From NCBI RefSeq assembly GCF_014653115.1, contig NZ_BNAD01000001.1, positions 186,001 through 250,000 on the forward strand: a stretch of DNA of 64,000 nucleotides. The letters run 5' to 3'. How positions within the stretch are numbered: position 1 is the stretch's first letter; the number at the start of each line of letters is the position of its first letter. The DNA comes from Nocardioides flavus (ex Wang et al. 2016). GTDB taxonomy: Bacteria > Actinomycetota > Actinomycetes > Propionibacteriales > Nocardioidaceae. Positions 53,854 through 62,163 of the stretch are shown in pieces. The notes beneath the pieces are model-generated. The model worked only from the letters and a program-made list of their open reading frames with translations. It did not search any database and had not been told where the DNA came from. A program made the position numbers and the translations under genes.

Positions 53854-54914
53854 CGCACGACCTCGAGCAGCCCCTCCCGGACGAGGCGCCGACACAGGAC
53901 CAGCGCGCTCTCCAGGTCGAACGCGGCGTCGAGCAGGGCGAGGTCGGCAGGTGTCAGCTCGAGGTGGTCCGCCACGTGCTCGAGCGCCGGGCGGACCCTC
54001 GCCGGGACCCGGAGGGCGCGGTCGCCGATCAGCACGCGGACGGTGTCCCCGTCGTCGACCAGCTCGCACGGGTGGCCGCGACGGCGTCGGAGCCGGGTGT
54101 CGGGCGCGATGCCGGTCGCCAGCGCGTCCCGGTCGAGCAGGGCCCCGGCCAGGCGCGGTGGCCGTCCGGCGAGGAACGCTTGCGCCTGCGCGGTCGCGAG
54201 GACCGCGGGGTCGAGGCGGCGTACGGCGTCGGCGACCCCGACCAGGTGCTCGCCCAGACCCTCGGCGAGCCGGAGGGGGTCGGCGAGGTAGCCGGCGGGG
54301 AGGTGCTCGTCGGGCACCTCCGCGAGCAACCGGCCGACCTCGCGGGTCAGCAGGCTGCGCCAGGTGAGCTGGTTGACCCCGATCGTCAGGTGCAGCGAGA
54401 CCGACTCCTGTGCGCGAGCCGCGTGGGGAGTGCCGGTCGGGAGGTAGGCGACGACGCCGGGCTCGAGGAGCAGGTCGCCGGGGCCGCCCTCGCCGTGGAC
54501 CTCCCACATCTTGGTGCCGTGGGTCTGCAGGACGAAGACGTCGTGCGAGTCGGAGTGGACCGCGAAGCCCTGGGCGCCGGGCGGCGTCAGGTAGGCGTTG
54601 GCCTGGCAGGGGTGGCCGAGCTCGAGCTCGAGCTCGGCGACCAGGTGGCCGACGGGCGACCAGTAGCGCTGCAGGCCCTGGAGCACGATCGTGGCCCCCT
54701 CGTCGTGGAGCCGCAGGAGCTTGACCGGGTCGACCAGCCCGGTGAGCGGCTTGCCGGCGAGGCTGCCGCCACGGGTGAACGAGGACTCCGGCAGCACCGC
54801 GCCGTCGCGGGCGACGCGCACCGCGGGCGTACGGATCGCGGTCTCGGTCAGCAGGTGGTCGACGTGCGCCAGCGACAGGACCTCCGCGCCGAGGGCGGGG
54901 TCGGTGCGGTGCAC
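53850..54914 (-). CDS. JmjC/cupin-4 family Fe(II)/2-oxoglutarate oxygenase
   Basis: Predicted protein or peptide hydroxylase of the RoxA/NO66-like class; 354 residues from GTG 54914. The iron motif is HSDSHDVFVLQTHGTKMWEV (HxD, second His in TGTPHAARA). RYWSPVGHL and TWRSLLTREVGRLLAE are typical of Cupin_4. The coding frame continues upstream: codons 54986-54915 (SALDRLTGDAQAFVDKVWAS) are well biased and likely translated from CTG 54986, which overlaps the stop of the upstream acidic gene as CTGA. The acidic-repeat gene may encode its substrate (inference). Confidence 0.82.
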   Translation of the reverse strand: MHRTDPALGAEVLSLAHVDHLLTETAIRTPAVRVARDGAVLPESSFTRGGSLAGKPLTGLVDPVKLLRLHDEGATIVLQGLQRYWSPVGHLVAELELELGHPCQANAYLTPPGAQGFAVHSDSHDVFVLQTHGTKMWEVHGEGGPGDLLLEPGVVAYLPTGTPHAARAQESVSLHLTIGVNQLTWRSLLTREVGRLLAEVPDEHLPAGYLADPLRLAEGLGEHLVGVADAVRRLDPAVLATAQAQAFLAGRPPRLAGALLDRDALATGIAPDTRLRRRRGHPCELVDDGDTVRVLIGDRALRVPARVRPALEHVADHLELTPADLALLDAAFDLESALVLCRRLVREGLLEVVR

Positions 54915-54982
54915 GTGGACCGACGACGCCCAGACCTTGTCGACGAAGGCCTGGGCGTCACCGGTGAGCCGGTCGAGAGCGC

Positions 54983-55257
54983 TCAGAGCGCGGTCCCGTC
55001 GGTGCCGTCGGCGTCCGTGGAGTCGCCGTCGGTGGCGTCGGTCGAGTCACCGTCGGTGCCGTCCGCGTCCGCGCCGTCCGCGCCGTCCGCGTCGGTGCCG
55101 TCGGCGTCCGTGGAGTCGCCGTCGGTGGCGTCGGTCGAGTCACCGTCGCTGCCGTCCGCGTCCGCCCCGTCGGCCGGGGGCCCGCCGCCACGCCGGTCGG
55201 GTCGACGCCCTCGGTCGTCATCTCGTCGTCGCCGAGCGGGTTGCCGGGAGTCGTCAT
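54983..55257 (-). pseudogene. Asp-rich repeat small protein with apparent 1-nt frameshift
   Basis: The gene starts at ATG 55257, 3 nt after AGGAGGA. Its frame reads MTTPGNPLGDDEMTTEGVDP up to about codon 26. After the C5 tract at 55176-55180 the original frame becomes Arg/Thr/Pro-rich. The frame shifted by one base reads DGDSTDATDGDSTDADGTD repeats, has 95% G/C third positions and ends at TGA 54983-54985 next to the JmjC frame. With one extra C the product would be about 91 residues: a 28-residue leader and a hyperacidic repeat. Sequence error, real indel or slip site remain possible. Confidence 0.6.
54998..55165. repeat. 93-bp tandem direct repeat inside the acidic gene
   Basis: A segment of about 75 bp starting at 54998 recurs at 55091, offset by 93 bp (31 codons), with one mismatch. 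It encodes the duplicated DGDSTDATDGDSTDADGTD block. Recombination or slippage could change repeat number. Confidence 0.75.
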
Positions 55258-55391
55258 GGTTCCTCCTCGCTGTGCCGCGACGGACGGTCCGCCCCGGGAA
55301 GTGGTGTCGAGTCTGGTGTCGCCGGCACCACGCTCCCACACCCCTGGGGACGGGGACAGGGTCGCCTCGGTCCCGGTCGGGCATCGTCCTC

Positions 55392-56171
55392 TCAGCGCGC
55401 GGGGCGCACCTCGTAGCGGGTGGTCGCCTTGACCTTGTCGTCGCCGCAGGACTGGCGGCGGGCCGGGCCTGGCACGGCGACGACCTCGTCGTCCATGTCG
55501 CCCCCCGTGAGGACGTACAGCTCGCGCACCTGCTCGACGCCCGGGCGACCGGCTCGCCCGCGGGTCACCTCGACCGGCACCTCGCCGCGCGCCACGGCCG
55601 CGCAGGCGGCGAGGGCGTTGGTCGTGCCGAGGCGGCCCAGCGTCAGCCCGCTGGGCAGCGCGAGCAGCGTGCCGGAGAACCGGTGACCACCGAGGTGGGT
55701 CGTCTCCCAGGTCGCATCGGGCCACTCCTCCGCGATCAACCGCGCGACCGGACGACCGATCTCGGCGCAGCACCGGTCGCGCTTGCCGTTGGTGCACACC
55801 AGCCAGAGCGGGCCGTCGTACGCCGACAGGGCCCCGGGGTCGGTGAGGTCGAGGTCGAGGAGGTCCTCGGGCCGGTCCAGCACGGTGCCGCGCACGACGT
55901 ACCCGTCCGGGGTCGCGGTGGCGCGGAAGACCCGGGTGCCGGGTCCGGCGCTGCCGTCGCAGCGGCGCAGCAGGAGCACCTTGAGGTCGAGGGAGGCGAG
56001 GTGCGCGCGGACGACGTCGGGCAGCCGGTTGTCGGCGACGGCGTCGCGTCCCCACGGCCCCGGGCACTCGACGAGCAGGAGCTCGGGGTCGGTGGGCGCC
56101 GTGCCGGCGATCGGCTCGTCGTCGGTGAGGCTGGCGAGGGAGCAGCGGAAGCCGGGAGCGGGGTCGGTCAC
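55392..56171 (-). CDS. sucrase/ferredoxin-like family protein, copy 2
   Basis: A 259-residue paralogue of the gene at 52948-53853. It starts VTDPAPGFRCSLASLTDDEPIAGTAP and has LLLVECPGPWGRDA, WLVCTNGKRDRCCAEIGRPVARLI, and the C-terminal GDMDDEVVAV. The last Cys (RRQSCGDDKVK) is conserved at both ends of the family. Leaderless: CAGACT, 6 nt, GTG. It lies directly upstream (same strand) of the acidic gene and the JmjC gene, and downstream of the LAL regulator with a 31-bp gap. Confidence 0.8.
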   Translation of the reverse strand: MTDPAPGFRCSLASLTDDEPIAGTAPTDPELLLVECPGPWGRDAVADNRLPDVVRAHLASLDLKVLLLRRCDGSAGPGTRVFRATATPDGYVVRGTVLDRPEDLLDLDLTDPGALSAYDGPLWLVCTNGKRDRCCAEIGRPVARLIAEEWPDATWETTHLGGHRFSGTLLALPSGLTLGRLGTTNALAACAAVARGEVPVEVTRGRAGRPGVEQVRELYVLTGGDMDDEVVAVPGPARRQSCGDDKVKATTRYEVRPAR

Positions 56172-56202
56172 CCTGGAAGTCTGACGGACGAGCAGCTGCG
56201 GC

Positions 56203-59166
56203 TCAGAGCAGCCCGCGCCGGCGCGCCACGGCGACGGCCTCGGTGCGCGAGGCGGCGTCGAGCTTGGCGAGGACGTTGGAGACGTGGACCGAGACGGTCT
56301 TCGTGCTGATGAACAGCTGCTTGCCGATCTCACCGTTGGTGCGGCCCTCGGCGACCAGGGCGAGGACCTCGGACTCGCGCGGGGTCAGCACGACCTCGTC
56401 ACCGGCCGAGGGCGGCGACGGCGCGGACCCCTGCGCGGTGAGCTCGGCGAGCATCGGTCGGGCGCCGATCGCGTGCGCCGCCTCGCGGGCCAGGTCGGCC
56501 ACCTTGCGCGCAACAGCTGCGGCGTCACCGGTGGCGCGCAGGACGCCGGCGAGGCGTACGCGGACCTGGGCGAGCTCGGGGACGCTGCCGTAGGCGACGG
56601 CCGTCTCCTCGGCGGCACGCCAGGCGTCGACGAGCTCGTCGGCACGGGGCGGCTCGACCTGCGCGAGCCACCGCCAGCGGAGGTGCTCGGCCGTGCGTCG
56701 TGCCACCCACATGCGGTACTCCGGGCCGTGGCTCCCGTCGTAGGGGGCGTAGAAGTCGATCACCCGGGCGCCGTCGGCCATCATCCGGTCGACGCCTGCG
56801 GCGGCCGCGGCCCGCTCGTCCGACGACTGGCGGGGCGCCGCCGCGGCGAAGGCGCCGACCACGAGCGTGGACAGCCGGAGCCGCGCCTGGAACCACTCGT
56901 GCCAGAGGGGCACGACGCTGGCGACCACGTCGTCGTAGACCTTCCTCGCACCGGCGGCGTCGCCCGCGGCGGTGGCGCGCATCAGCTCGGCGCTGCCGGA
57001 CACGATGGCGGTCAGGCCGTCGGTGCCCCAGTAGTCGCGCAGCCGCTCCAGTGCCCGGCTGTGGGTGTCGCCGCGGATGCCGATCGTGATGAGCATCTGC
57101 TGGGCGAAGAAGAGCCACTCGAACACCATGGGCGGGTTCTGCCCGGTCACGTCGAGGAGCTCCCAGGCCTCGTCGAGCCGCCCCTGGTGGGTGAGCGCGA
57201 CCGCGAGCAGCAGGCGGGCCTCGGCCGCGTAGGGCGACCAGGTCATGCCACCGACCTCGCTGCGCGCGAGCACCTCGCCATAGACCTCGATGGCCGCGTC
57301 GAGGTCGCCGTCGTCCTGGTGCAGGCGGCCGAGGAGGTAGAGGGCGCGCAGCTCGGGCTCGATCAGGCCGGCCCGGCGCGCCCGGTCGGCGGCCGCCCGC
57401 CAGCCGGCCGCTGGGCTGGTGCCCGCGGACGGGTCGAGCCCGGCGATCGTGGCGTGCAGCTCGACCGCCAGGCTGGTGAGGTCGTGGCGCTCGGCGAGCT
57501 CCAGCGCCTGCAGCGCGATGCTCCGCGCCTCGTCGGCGTGCCAGCCGCTCAGGCTCCGCGCCTGGACGAGCAGGGCGCGGGCGAGCAGCTTGGGTGGTGC
57601 GTCGCGCAGCAGCTCCACAGCCTCGGCGGCGGTCTCCGTCGGCGACTCGGTGGTGTCGGTGAGCATCAGCGCCGAGGCGAGGGCGGTCAGGAGCTGCCCG
57701 CGGTCGGTCCGGGGGGCGTCGGCCGGCAGCGTCGCCAGGCGGGCCCGCAGCACCTTGACCGCCTTGGGCACGCGGCCAGAGGCCACCAGCGCGTCCGCGC
57801 ACCGGCGGGCGAGCGCGTGCGAGTCGATGTCGGCGACCGGCGTGCGCGTGGTGTCGAGGAGCTCGAGCGCGTCGAGGAAGTGGGTGGCCGCCTCGGACGG
57901 TCCGCCGACAGCGAGCGCCTCCTCACCGGCTTCGATCGAGGCACGGATCGCGACGGGTCGGTCGTCGGCGCGGCGGGCGTGCTGGGCGAGCTCGGCAGCG
58001 GTGCCGACCGCACGTCCCTCCGCCAGCGCCGCGACGAAGTCGGCGTGCAGCCGCATCCGCTCGCCCGGGAGCAGGTCGTCGTAGACCGCCTCCCCCAGCA
58101 ACGCGTGGCGGAAGGCGTACGTCCCGCCGCGGGAGGCGACGAGGACGTGCGCGTCGACGGCGGTGCGCAGGGCGGCCTCGAGCTCGGCGGCACCGAGGTG
58201 GGACACCGCCGCGAGCAGGGCGTGGCTCACCTGCCGGCCGGCGACCGAGACGATCCGCACGACCTGCCGGGTGGTCTCGTCGAGGCGGTCGAGGTGCACG
58301 AGGAGGACGTCGGCGAGCTCACCCGGGACCTGACCCGACCAGGCCGCACCGACGAGCTCCTCGACGAAGAACGGGTTGCCCTCGGCCCGGTCGACGATCG
58401 AGACGTACTCCGCCTCGGACATCGTCGTCGGGTGCAGCGCGCGGACGAGGCGGCGCACGGCGTCGTCGGTCAACGGCTCGAGCTGGAGGCGGTCGACGCC
58501 CCGCAGGCGCATCCACTCCGCGACCTGGCGGCGCAGCGGATGGCGCCGGTGGAGGTCGTCGACGCGGTAGGACACGACGAGCGAGACCCCCGGCACCGGG
58601 CGGGAGAACAGGAAGCTCAGCATGTCGCGGGTCGACTCGTCGGCCCAGTGGGCGTCCTCGACCACAAGGAGCAGCGGCGCCTGCTCGGCGACGGCGGAGA
58701 GGAGGTCGCCGAACGCGTCGTAGACGTTGCCCCGGTCGAGGGCCTGGTCGCCGGAGGTGGTCTCGCTGCTGAGGATGCGACGCCCGGGCTGCAGCCGCGC
58801 GAGCGTGGGGTGCTGCTCGAGCACGCGGGCCGCGACGTCGGGGTGGTCGGCCACCACCCGACCGAGGACCTCGGAGAAGGGGAGGTAGGGCAGCGAGGAG
58901 TCAGCGAGGTCGAGGCAGTGGCCCACGACGACCTGCCAGCCGGCCCCGAGCGCGGCGTCGCACAGCGCCGTCAGCACCCGGGTCTTGCCGACGCCGGCGT
59001 CGCCGGCGAGGAGCATCGCGCGCGCGGTCGGCTCGCCGTCGCGGTCACCCCCGGACGTGCGAATGCCGAGCTGGGCGGTCAGCTGCTCCAGCTCGGCATC
59101 GCGTCCGATGAGATCGGTGGTCCGCAGGGCCGGCACGGACGACATTGTGTCCTGCCGGTCCGACAT
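56203..59166 (-). CDS. LAL-family AAA/TPR LuxR transcriptional regulator
   Basis: A 987-residue signal-transducing regulator of the MalT/LAL type. N-terminal ATPase: Walker A LAGDAGVGKTRVLTAL (about residue 55-70) and Walker B LLLVVEDAHWADES. A long helical/TPR middle follows (about 380-900). The C-terminal LuxR helix-turn-helix is LTPRESEVLALVAEGRTNGEIGKQLFISTKTVSVHVSNVL. Start at ATG 59166; ATG 59145 is also possible (CAGGA upstream). It follows the 38-residue-protein gene by 23 bp. Its target may be the downstream locus (inference). Confidence 0.85.
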   Translation of the reverse strand: MSDRQDTMSSVPALRTTDLIGRDAELEQLTAQLGIRTSGGDRDGEPTARAMLLAGDAGVGKTRVLTALCDAALGAGWQVVVGHCLDLADSSLPYLPFSEVLGRVVADHPDVAARVLEQHPTLARLQPGRRILSSETTSGDQALDRGNVYDAFGDLLSAVAEQAPLLLVVEDAHWADESTRDMLSFLFSRPVPGVSLVVSYRVDDLHRRHPLRRQVAEWMRLRGVDRLQLEPLTDDAVRRLVRALHPTTMSEAEYVSIVDRAEGNPFFVEELVGAAWSGQVPGELADVLLVHLDRLDETTRQVVRIVSVAGRQVSHALLAAVSHLGAAELEAALRTAVDAHVLVASRGGTYAFRHALLGEAVYDDLLPGERMRLHADFVAALAEGRAVGTAAELAQHARRADDRPVAIRASIEAGEEALAVGGPSEAATHFLDALELLDTTRTPVADIDSHALARRCADALVASGRVPKAVKVLRARLATLPADAPRTDRGQLLTALASALMLTDTTESPTETAAEAVELLRDAPPKLLARALLVQARSLSGWHADEARSIALQALELAERHDLTSLAVELHATIAGLDPSAGTSPAAGWRAAADRARRAGLIEPELRALYLLGRLHQDDGDLDAAIEVYGEVLARSEVGGMTWSPYAAEARLLLAVALTHQGRLDEAWELLDVTGQNPPMVFEWLFFAQQMLITIGIRGDTHSRALERLRDYWGTDGLTAIVSGSAELMRATAAGDAAGARKVYDDVVASVVPLWHEWFQARLRLSTLVVGAFAAAAPRQSSDERAAAAAGVDRMMADGARVIDFYAPYDGSHGPEYRMWVARRTAEHLRWRWLAQVEPPRADELVDAWRAAEETAVAYGSVPELAQVRVRLAGVLRATGDAAAVARKVADLAREAAHAIGARPMLAELTAQGSAPSPPSAGDEVVLTPRESEVLALVAEGRTNGEIGKQLFISTKTVSVHVSNVLAKLDAASRTEAVAVARRRGLL

Positions 59167-59189
59167 GTGCGGGCCGATCGCGGTGCGGG

Positions 59190-59306
59190 TCACTTCCGGG
59201 TGTCGCCGGCGCGGACACGGGTCCAGCGGCGGGTGCCGTAGTCCTTCCGGATCCTGTCCTGTCGGTAGGCGATCTCGGCACCCAGGAAGCTGTCGGTGGT
59301 GAACAT
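59190..59306 (-). CDS. 38-residue basic protein upstream of the LAL regulator
   Basis: Starts at ATG 59306, 6 nt after GAGGAG, and reads MFTTDSFLGAEIAYRQDRIR, then KDYGTRRWTRVRAGDTRK and TGA. It is basic at the C-terminus (Arg/Lys-rich). Third positions are strongly G/C. Its own ribosome site is better than that of the regulator, and it ends 23 bp before the regulator start. Either a small regulatory or partner protein, or a leader peptide; not recognised. Confidence 0.6.
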   Translation of the reverse strand: MFTTDSFLGAEIAYRQDRIRKDYGTRRWTRVRAGDTRK

Positions 59307-59322
59307 GTGCTTCTCCTCTTCT

Positions 59323-59345
59323 CCACGGTCCTCCGTGGACCGTGG
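59323..59345. promoter_or_regulatory. mutually exclusive hairpins before the 38-codon gene
   Basis: CCACGGTC (59323-59330) pairs with GACCGTGG (59338-59345), or alternatively CCACGG (59323-59328) with CCGTGG (59333-59338). Both cannot form at once. They lie 17-39 bp upstream of the start and may be operators or a leader switch. The rest of 59307-59674 (368 bp) holds the two repeat clusters listed next and no gene. Confidence 0.4.
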
Positions 59346-59361
59346 GTAGAGAGTCCGTCCA

Positions 59362-59463
59362 TGAGGTAGGCCGGGACATCGGGCGCGTGCCCTATCTGCC
59401 GGTGCCCGGCTACCTCAGATCGGCGGGTGGGCGGCGTACGGCTGGCGTCTGAGGTAGGTCGGG
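59362..59463. repeat. Family 3 repeat cluster
   Basis: Three units of CTGAGGTAG(G)CCGGG type: 59362-59375 forward (TGAGGTAGGCCGGG), 59405-59418 reverse (CCCGGCTACCTCAG) and 59449-59463 forward (CTGAGGTAGGTCGGG). The forward-reverse-forward arrangement allows alternative hairpins. It is directly next to locus C of family 1. Confidence 0.7.
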
Positions 59464-59499
59464 GGCGGTTGGTCCGCCGGGACCGTCCCCTTGGCGGGG

Positions 59500-59592
59500 G
59501 TAGTCCAGTGAGCTCCTGCTGCCGGCGGCGGGTAGTCCAGTGGCGAGATGTCGTACGTAAGCCTCCGCGGCAGCATTTCGACACTGGACTAC
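59500..59592. repeat. Family 1 inverted repeat cluster, locus C
   Basis: Forward units at 59500-59521 (GTAGTCCAGTGAGCTCCTGC) and 59532-59553 (GTAGTCCAGTGGCGAGATG), and one reverse unit at 59571-59592 that ends ACACTGGACTAC. It lies between the LAL-regulator leader and the hutI stop at 59675. Confidence 0.88.
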
Positions 59593-59674
59593 CCCAGCCG
59601 GGTCGGCGGCGGCGGCGGGCGGTCCACCGGGGGACGGCGGCCCGGCGGGGTCCTGACGACCCTTTGCCGGTGGA

Positions 59675-60856
59675 CTACGCCCGGGCGCCGACGACCGGAC
59701 GGCCGGCCTGCCACACCCCGGCGACCAGGGGGACGCCGGGGCGGTAGGCCAGGTGGACGTACGACGGCGCGTCGAGGAGGACGAGGTCGGCGGCCTTGCC
59801 GGGCGCGAGGACGCCGATGTCGTCGCGGTCGAGGGCGGCGGCACCGGTCGCGGTGGCGGCGTGCAGCGCCTCGGCGGGGCTCATCCGCATCTCGCGCACC
59901 GCCAGGGCGATGCACAGCGCCATCGATGAGGTGAAGCACGAGCCGGGGTTGCAGTCGCTGGCCAGCGCTATCCGTACGCCCGCGTCGAGCAGGCCACGCG
60001 CGTCGGGGTAGGGCTGCCGGGTGGAGAACTCCACCCCGGGCAGCAGGGTCGCGACGGTGCCGCTGGAGGCGAGCGCGTCCACGTCGGCGTCGGTGAGGTA
60101 GGTGCAGTGGTCGACCGCGACGAGGCCGAGCTCGCAGGCCAGCCGCACGCCCCCGCCGTACGTCAGCTGGTTGGCGTGGAGCCGTCCGCGCAGGCCGCTG
60201 TCGGTGCCCGCCTGCAGGATGGTGCGCGCCTGGTCGACGTCGAAGGCGCCGTCCTCGCAGAACACGTCGATCCACCGGGCGTGCGGCGCTGCCGCCGCGA
60301 GCATGGGGCCGGTGACCAGGGCGACGTAGTCCTCGGGGGTCGTGCCGTCGGGGACGACGTGGGCGCCGAGGAACGTGGTCTCGTCGGTGAACTGAGCGGC
60401 CACCGCGAGACTGCGTGCCTCGTCGTGGACCGACAACCCGTAGCCGCTCTTGATCTCGACGGAGGTGGTGCCCTGGGCCCGCATCTCGGAGACGAGCCGG
60501 GCGACGTGGGAGGTGAGCTGCTCGTCGGTGGCGGCCCGCGTGGCGGCGACCGTGGTGCGGATGCCGCCGGCGGTGTAGGGCCGGCCGGTCATCCGCGCCT
60601 CGAACTCGGTCGACCGGTCGCCGGCGAAGACGAGGTGGCTGTGGGAGTCGACGAATCCCGGGACGACCGCACGCCCGCCAGCGTCGACCTGGACGTCGGC
60701 GGCGGGGGCGTCGGCGGCGGGGCCGACCCAGGCAATCCGGCGGCCCTCGACCACGACGGCCGCGTCGGCGACCAGCCCGAGGAGTCCGCCCCGCTCGGCG
60801 CGAGCGGGGTCGTTGGTCACCAGCTCGCCGATGCCCGTGATGACAGTGGTGCTCAC
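59675..60856 (-). CDS. hutI: imidazolonepropionase
   Basis: Third enzyme of histidine degradation: hydrolyses imidazolonepropionate to N-formimino-glutamate. The 393-residue amidohydrolase has the metal motif [17 protein letters not shown] (HxH) near residue 65, [16 protein letters not shown], and [11 protein letters not shown] start overlaps the hutF stop (GTGA). Third gene of the operon M20-hutF-hutI. hutH and hutU are not in the window. Confidence 0.95.
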   Translation of the reverse strand: MSTTVITGIGELVTNDPARAERGGLLGLVADAAVVVEGRRIAWVGPAADAPAADVQVDAGGRAVVPGFVDSHSHLVFAGDRSTEFEARMTGRPYTAGGIRTTVAATRAATDEQLTSHVARLVSEMRAQGTTSVEIKSGYGLSVHDEARSLAVAAQFTDETTFLGAHVVPDGTTPEDYVALVTGPMLAAAAPHARWIDVFCEDGAFDVDQARTILQAGTDSGLRGRLHANQLTYGGGVRLACELGLVAVDHCTYLTDADVDALASSGTVATLLPGVEFSTRQPYPDARGLLDAGVRIALASDCNPGSCFTSSMALCIALAVREMRMSPAEALHAATATGAAALDRDDIGVLAPGKAADLVLLDAPSYVHLAYRPGVPLVAGVWQAGRPVVGARA

Positions 60857-62163
60857 ACGTCCTCCCAGATGCGGCTCAGCACGTCGTCCAGCTCGCGCCC
60901 GATCGCGGTGCGGTCGTCGTCCTCGACGACCCACCTGCCGTCGGCCATGACGCGGCGTACGTCCTCGGCGGCGGCGGCGAACACGACGGTGTTCTCGTCG
61001 CGCCCGGTCCCGGCCGTGCGCGCGGACGCCGGGTCGAGGACGACCAGGTCGGCACGCTGCCCAACGGCGATCGCTCCGGCGTCGTCCCAGCCGAGCGAGG
61101 CGTGCCCGTCGGTCGTGGCGGCGGTGAGCAGCTCGGTCGCCGACCAGTGCCCGCGCTGCCGGGTGGCGAGCCGCTCGTCGAGCTCGACGGCGCGCATCTC
61201 CTCGTAGGGGTCGATGACCGCGTGGCTGTCGGAGCCCAGCGTGAGCCGCGCGCCGGCGTCGTGGAGCGCGCGCGACGGGCCGATGCCGTCGCCCAGGTCG
61301 CGCTCGGTCGTCGGGCAGAACGAGGCGTACGCGCCGGCGCCGCCGATGAGGGCGACGTCGTCGTCGGTCAGGTGCGTGGCGTGCACGAGCGTCGTCGAGC
61401 CGCGCAGCAGGCCGTGGTCGGCGACGAGCCGCGCAGGCGTGACGCCGTACGCCTCGAGGCAGGCGGCGTTCTCGGCGACCTGCTCCGAGAGGTGCGCGTG
61501 GAACGGGCGGTCGCCGACCCACGGCGCCACGGCGCCAAGGTCGTCGGCGGGCACGGCCCTCACGGAGTGCACCGCGGCTCCGACCTGCGCGTGGGGCGCG
61601 ACGCGGAGACCGTCCACCCGCTCGATCCACTTCTCGACCGACCCGTCGCTGTAGCGCACCTGCGCGCCCTCGGGCGCCGCGCCGAAGCCGGAGGAGAGGT
61701 AGAGCGTGTCGAGCAGCGTGATCCGGATCCCGGCCTGCCGGGCGGCCTCGAGGAGCACCTCGCCCATCTCGTTGGCGTCCGCGTATGGCGTCCCGTCGGG
61801 CTGGTGGTGGAGGTAGTGGAACTCGCCGACGCAGGTGATCCCGGCCGCGGCCATCTCACGGTAGGTCGCCCGCGCGAGGGCCAGGTAGGTGTCGGGGTCG
61901 AGCCGCGCGGCGACCGCGTACATCTGGTCGCGCCACGTCCAGAAGGTGCCGCGCCCGCGCTGGGTGCGGCCGCGCAGCGCACGGTGGAAGGCGTGGCTGT
62001 GGGTGTTGGCGAGGCCCGGCACGACCAGGCCCCGGACCGGGATCGCGCGCGGCGGGTCGCTGTCGGGGGTCACCGAGGTGAACCGACCGTCCTCGACCTC
62101 GACGAGCACGTCGTCGGCGAACCAGTCGCCCAGCCAGGCCCGTTCGAGGAGGTAGGCGGTCAT
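60853..62163 (-). CDS. hutF: formimidoylglutamate deiminase
   Basis: Converts N-formimino-glutamate to N-formyl-glutamate and ammonia; the alternative route of histidine degradation that avoids HutG-type direct hydrolysis. The 436-residue product starts [19 protein letters not shown]. The metal site is [17 protein letters not shown], and [19 protein letters not shown] lies near the C-terminus. ATG overlaps the M20 stop (ATGA). Confidence 0.93.
   Translation of the reverse strand: MTAYLLERAWLGDWFADDVLVEVEDGRFTSVTPDSDPPRAIPVRGLVVPGLANTHSHAFHRALRGRTQRGRGTFWTWRDQMYAVAARLDPDTYLALARATYREMAAAGITCVGEFHYLHHQPDGTPYADANEMGEVLLEAARQAGIRITLLDTLYLSSGFGAAPEGAQVRYSDGSVEKWIERVDGLRVAPHAQVGAAVHSVRAVPADDLGAVAPWVGDRPFHAHLSEQVAENAACLEAYGVTPARLVADHGLLRGSTTLVHATHLTDDDVALIGGAGAYASFCPTTERDLGDGIGPSRALHDAGARLTLGSDSHAVIDPYEEMRAVELDERLATRQRGHWSATELLTAATTDGHASLGWDDAGAIAVGQRADLVVLDPASARTAGTGRDENTVVFAAAAEDVRRVMADGRWVVEDDDRTAIGRELDDVLSRIWEDV

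Noticed and set aside
55176..55180. Programmed frameshift as the firm explanation
   Set aside because: The C5 tract lacks a clear slippery heptamer and stimulatory structure was not assessed; an indel or read error is simpler.
54958..56067. 369-codon minus-strand frame across the sucrase/ferredoxin-like gene end and the acidic gene
   Set aside because: It is an out-of-frame shadow over the enzyme gene that happens to join the unshifted frame of the acidic gene.
59190..59379. Extended N-terminus of the LAL regulator
   Set aside because: That frame reads the 38-codon gene out of frame and lacks family sequence; start placed at 59166 or 59145.
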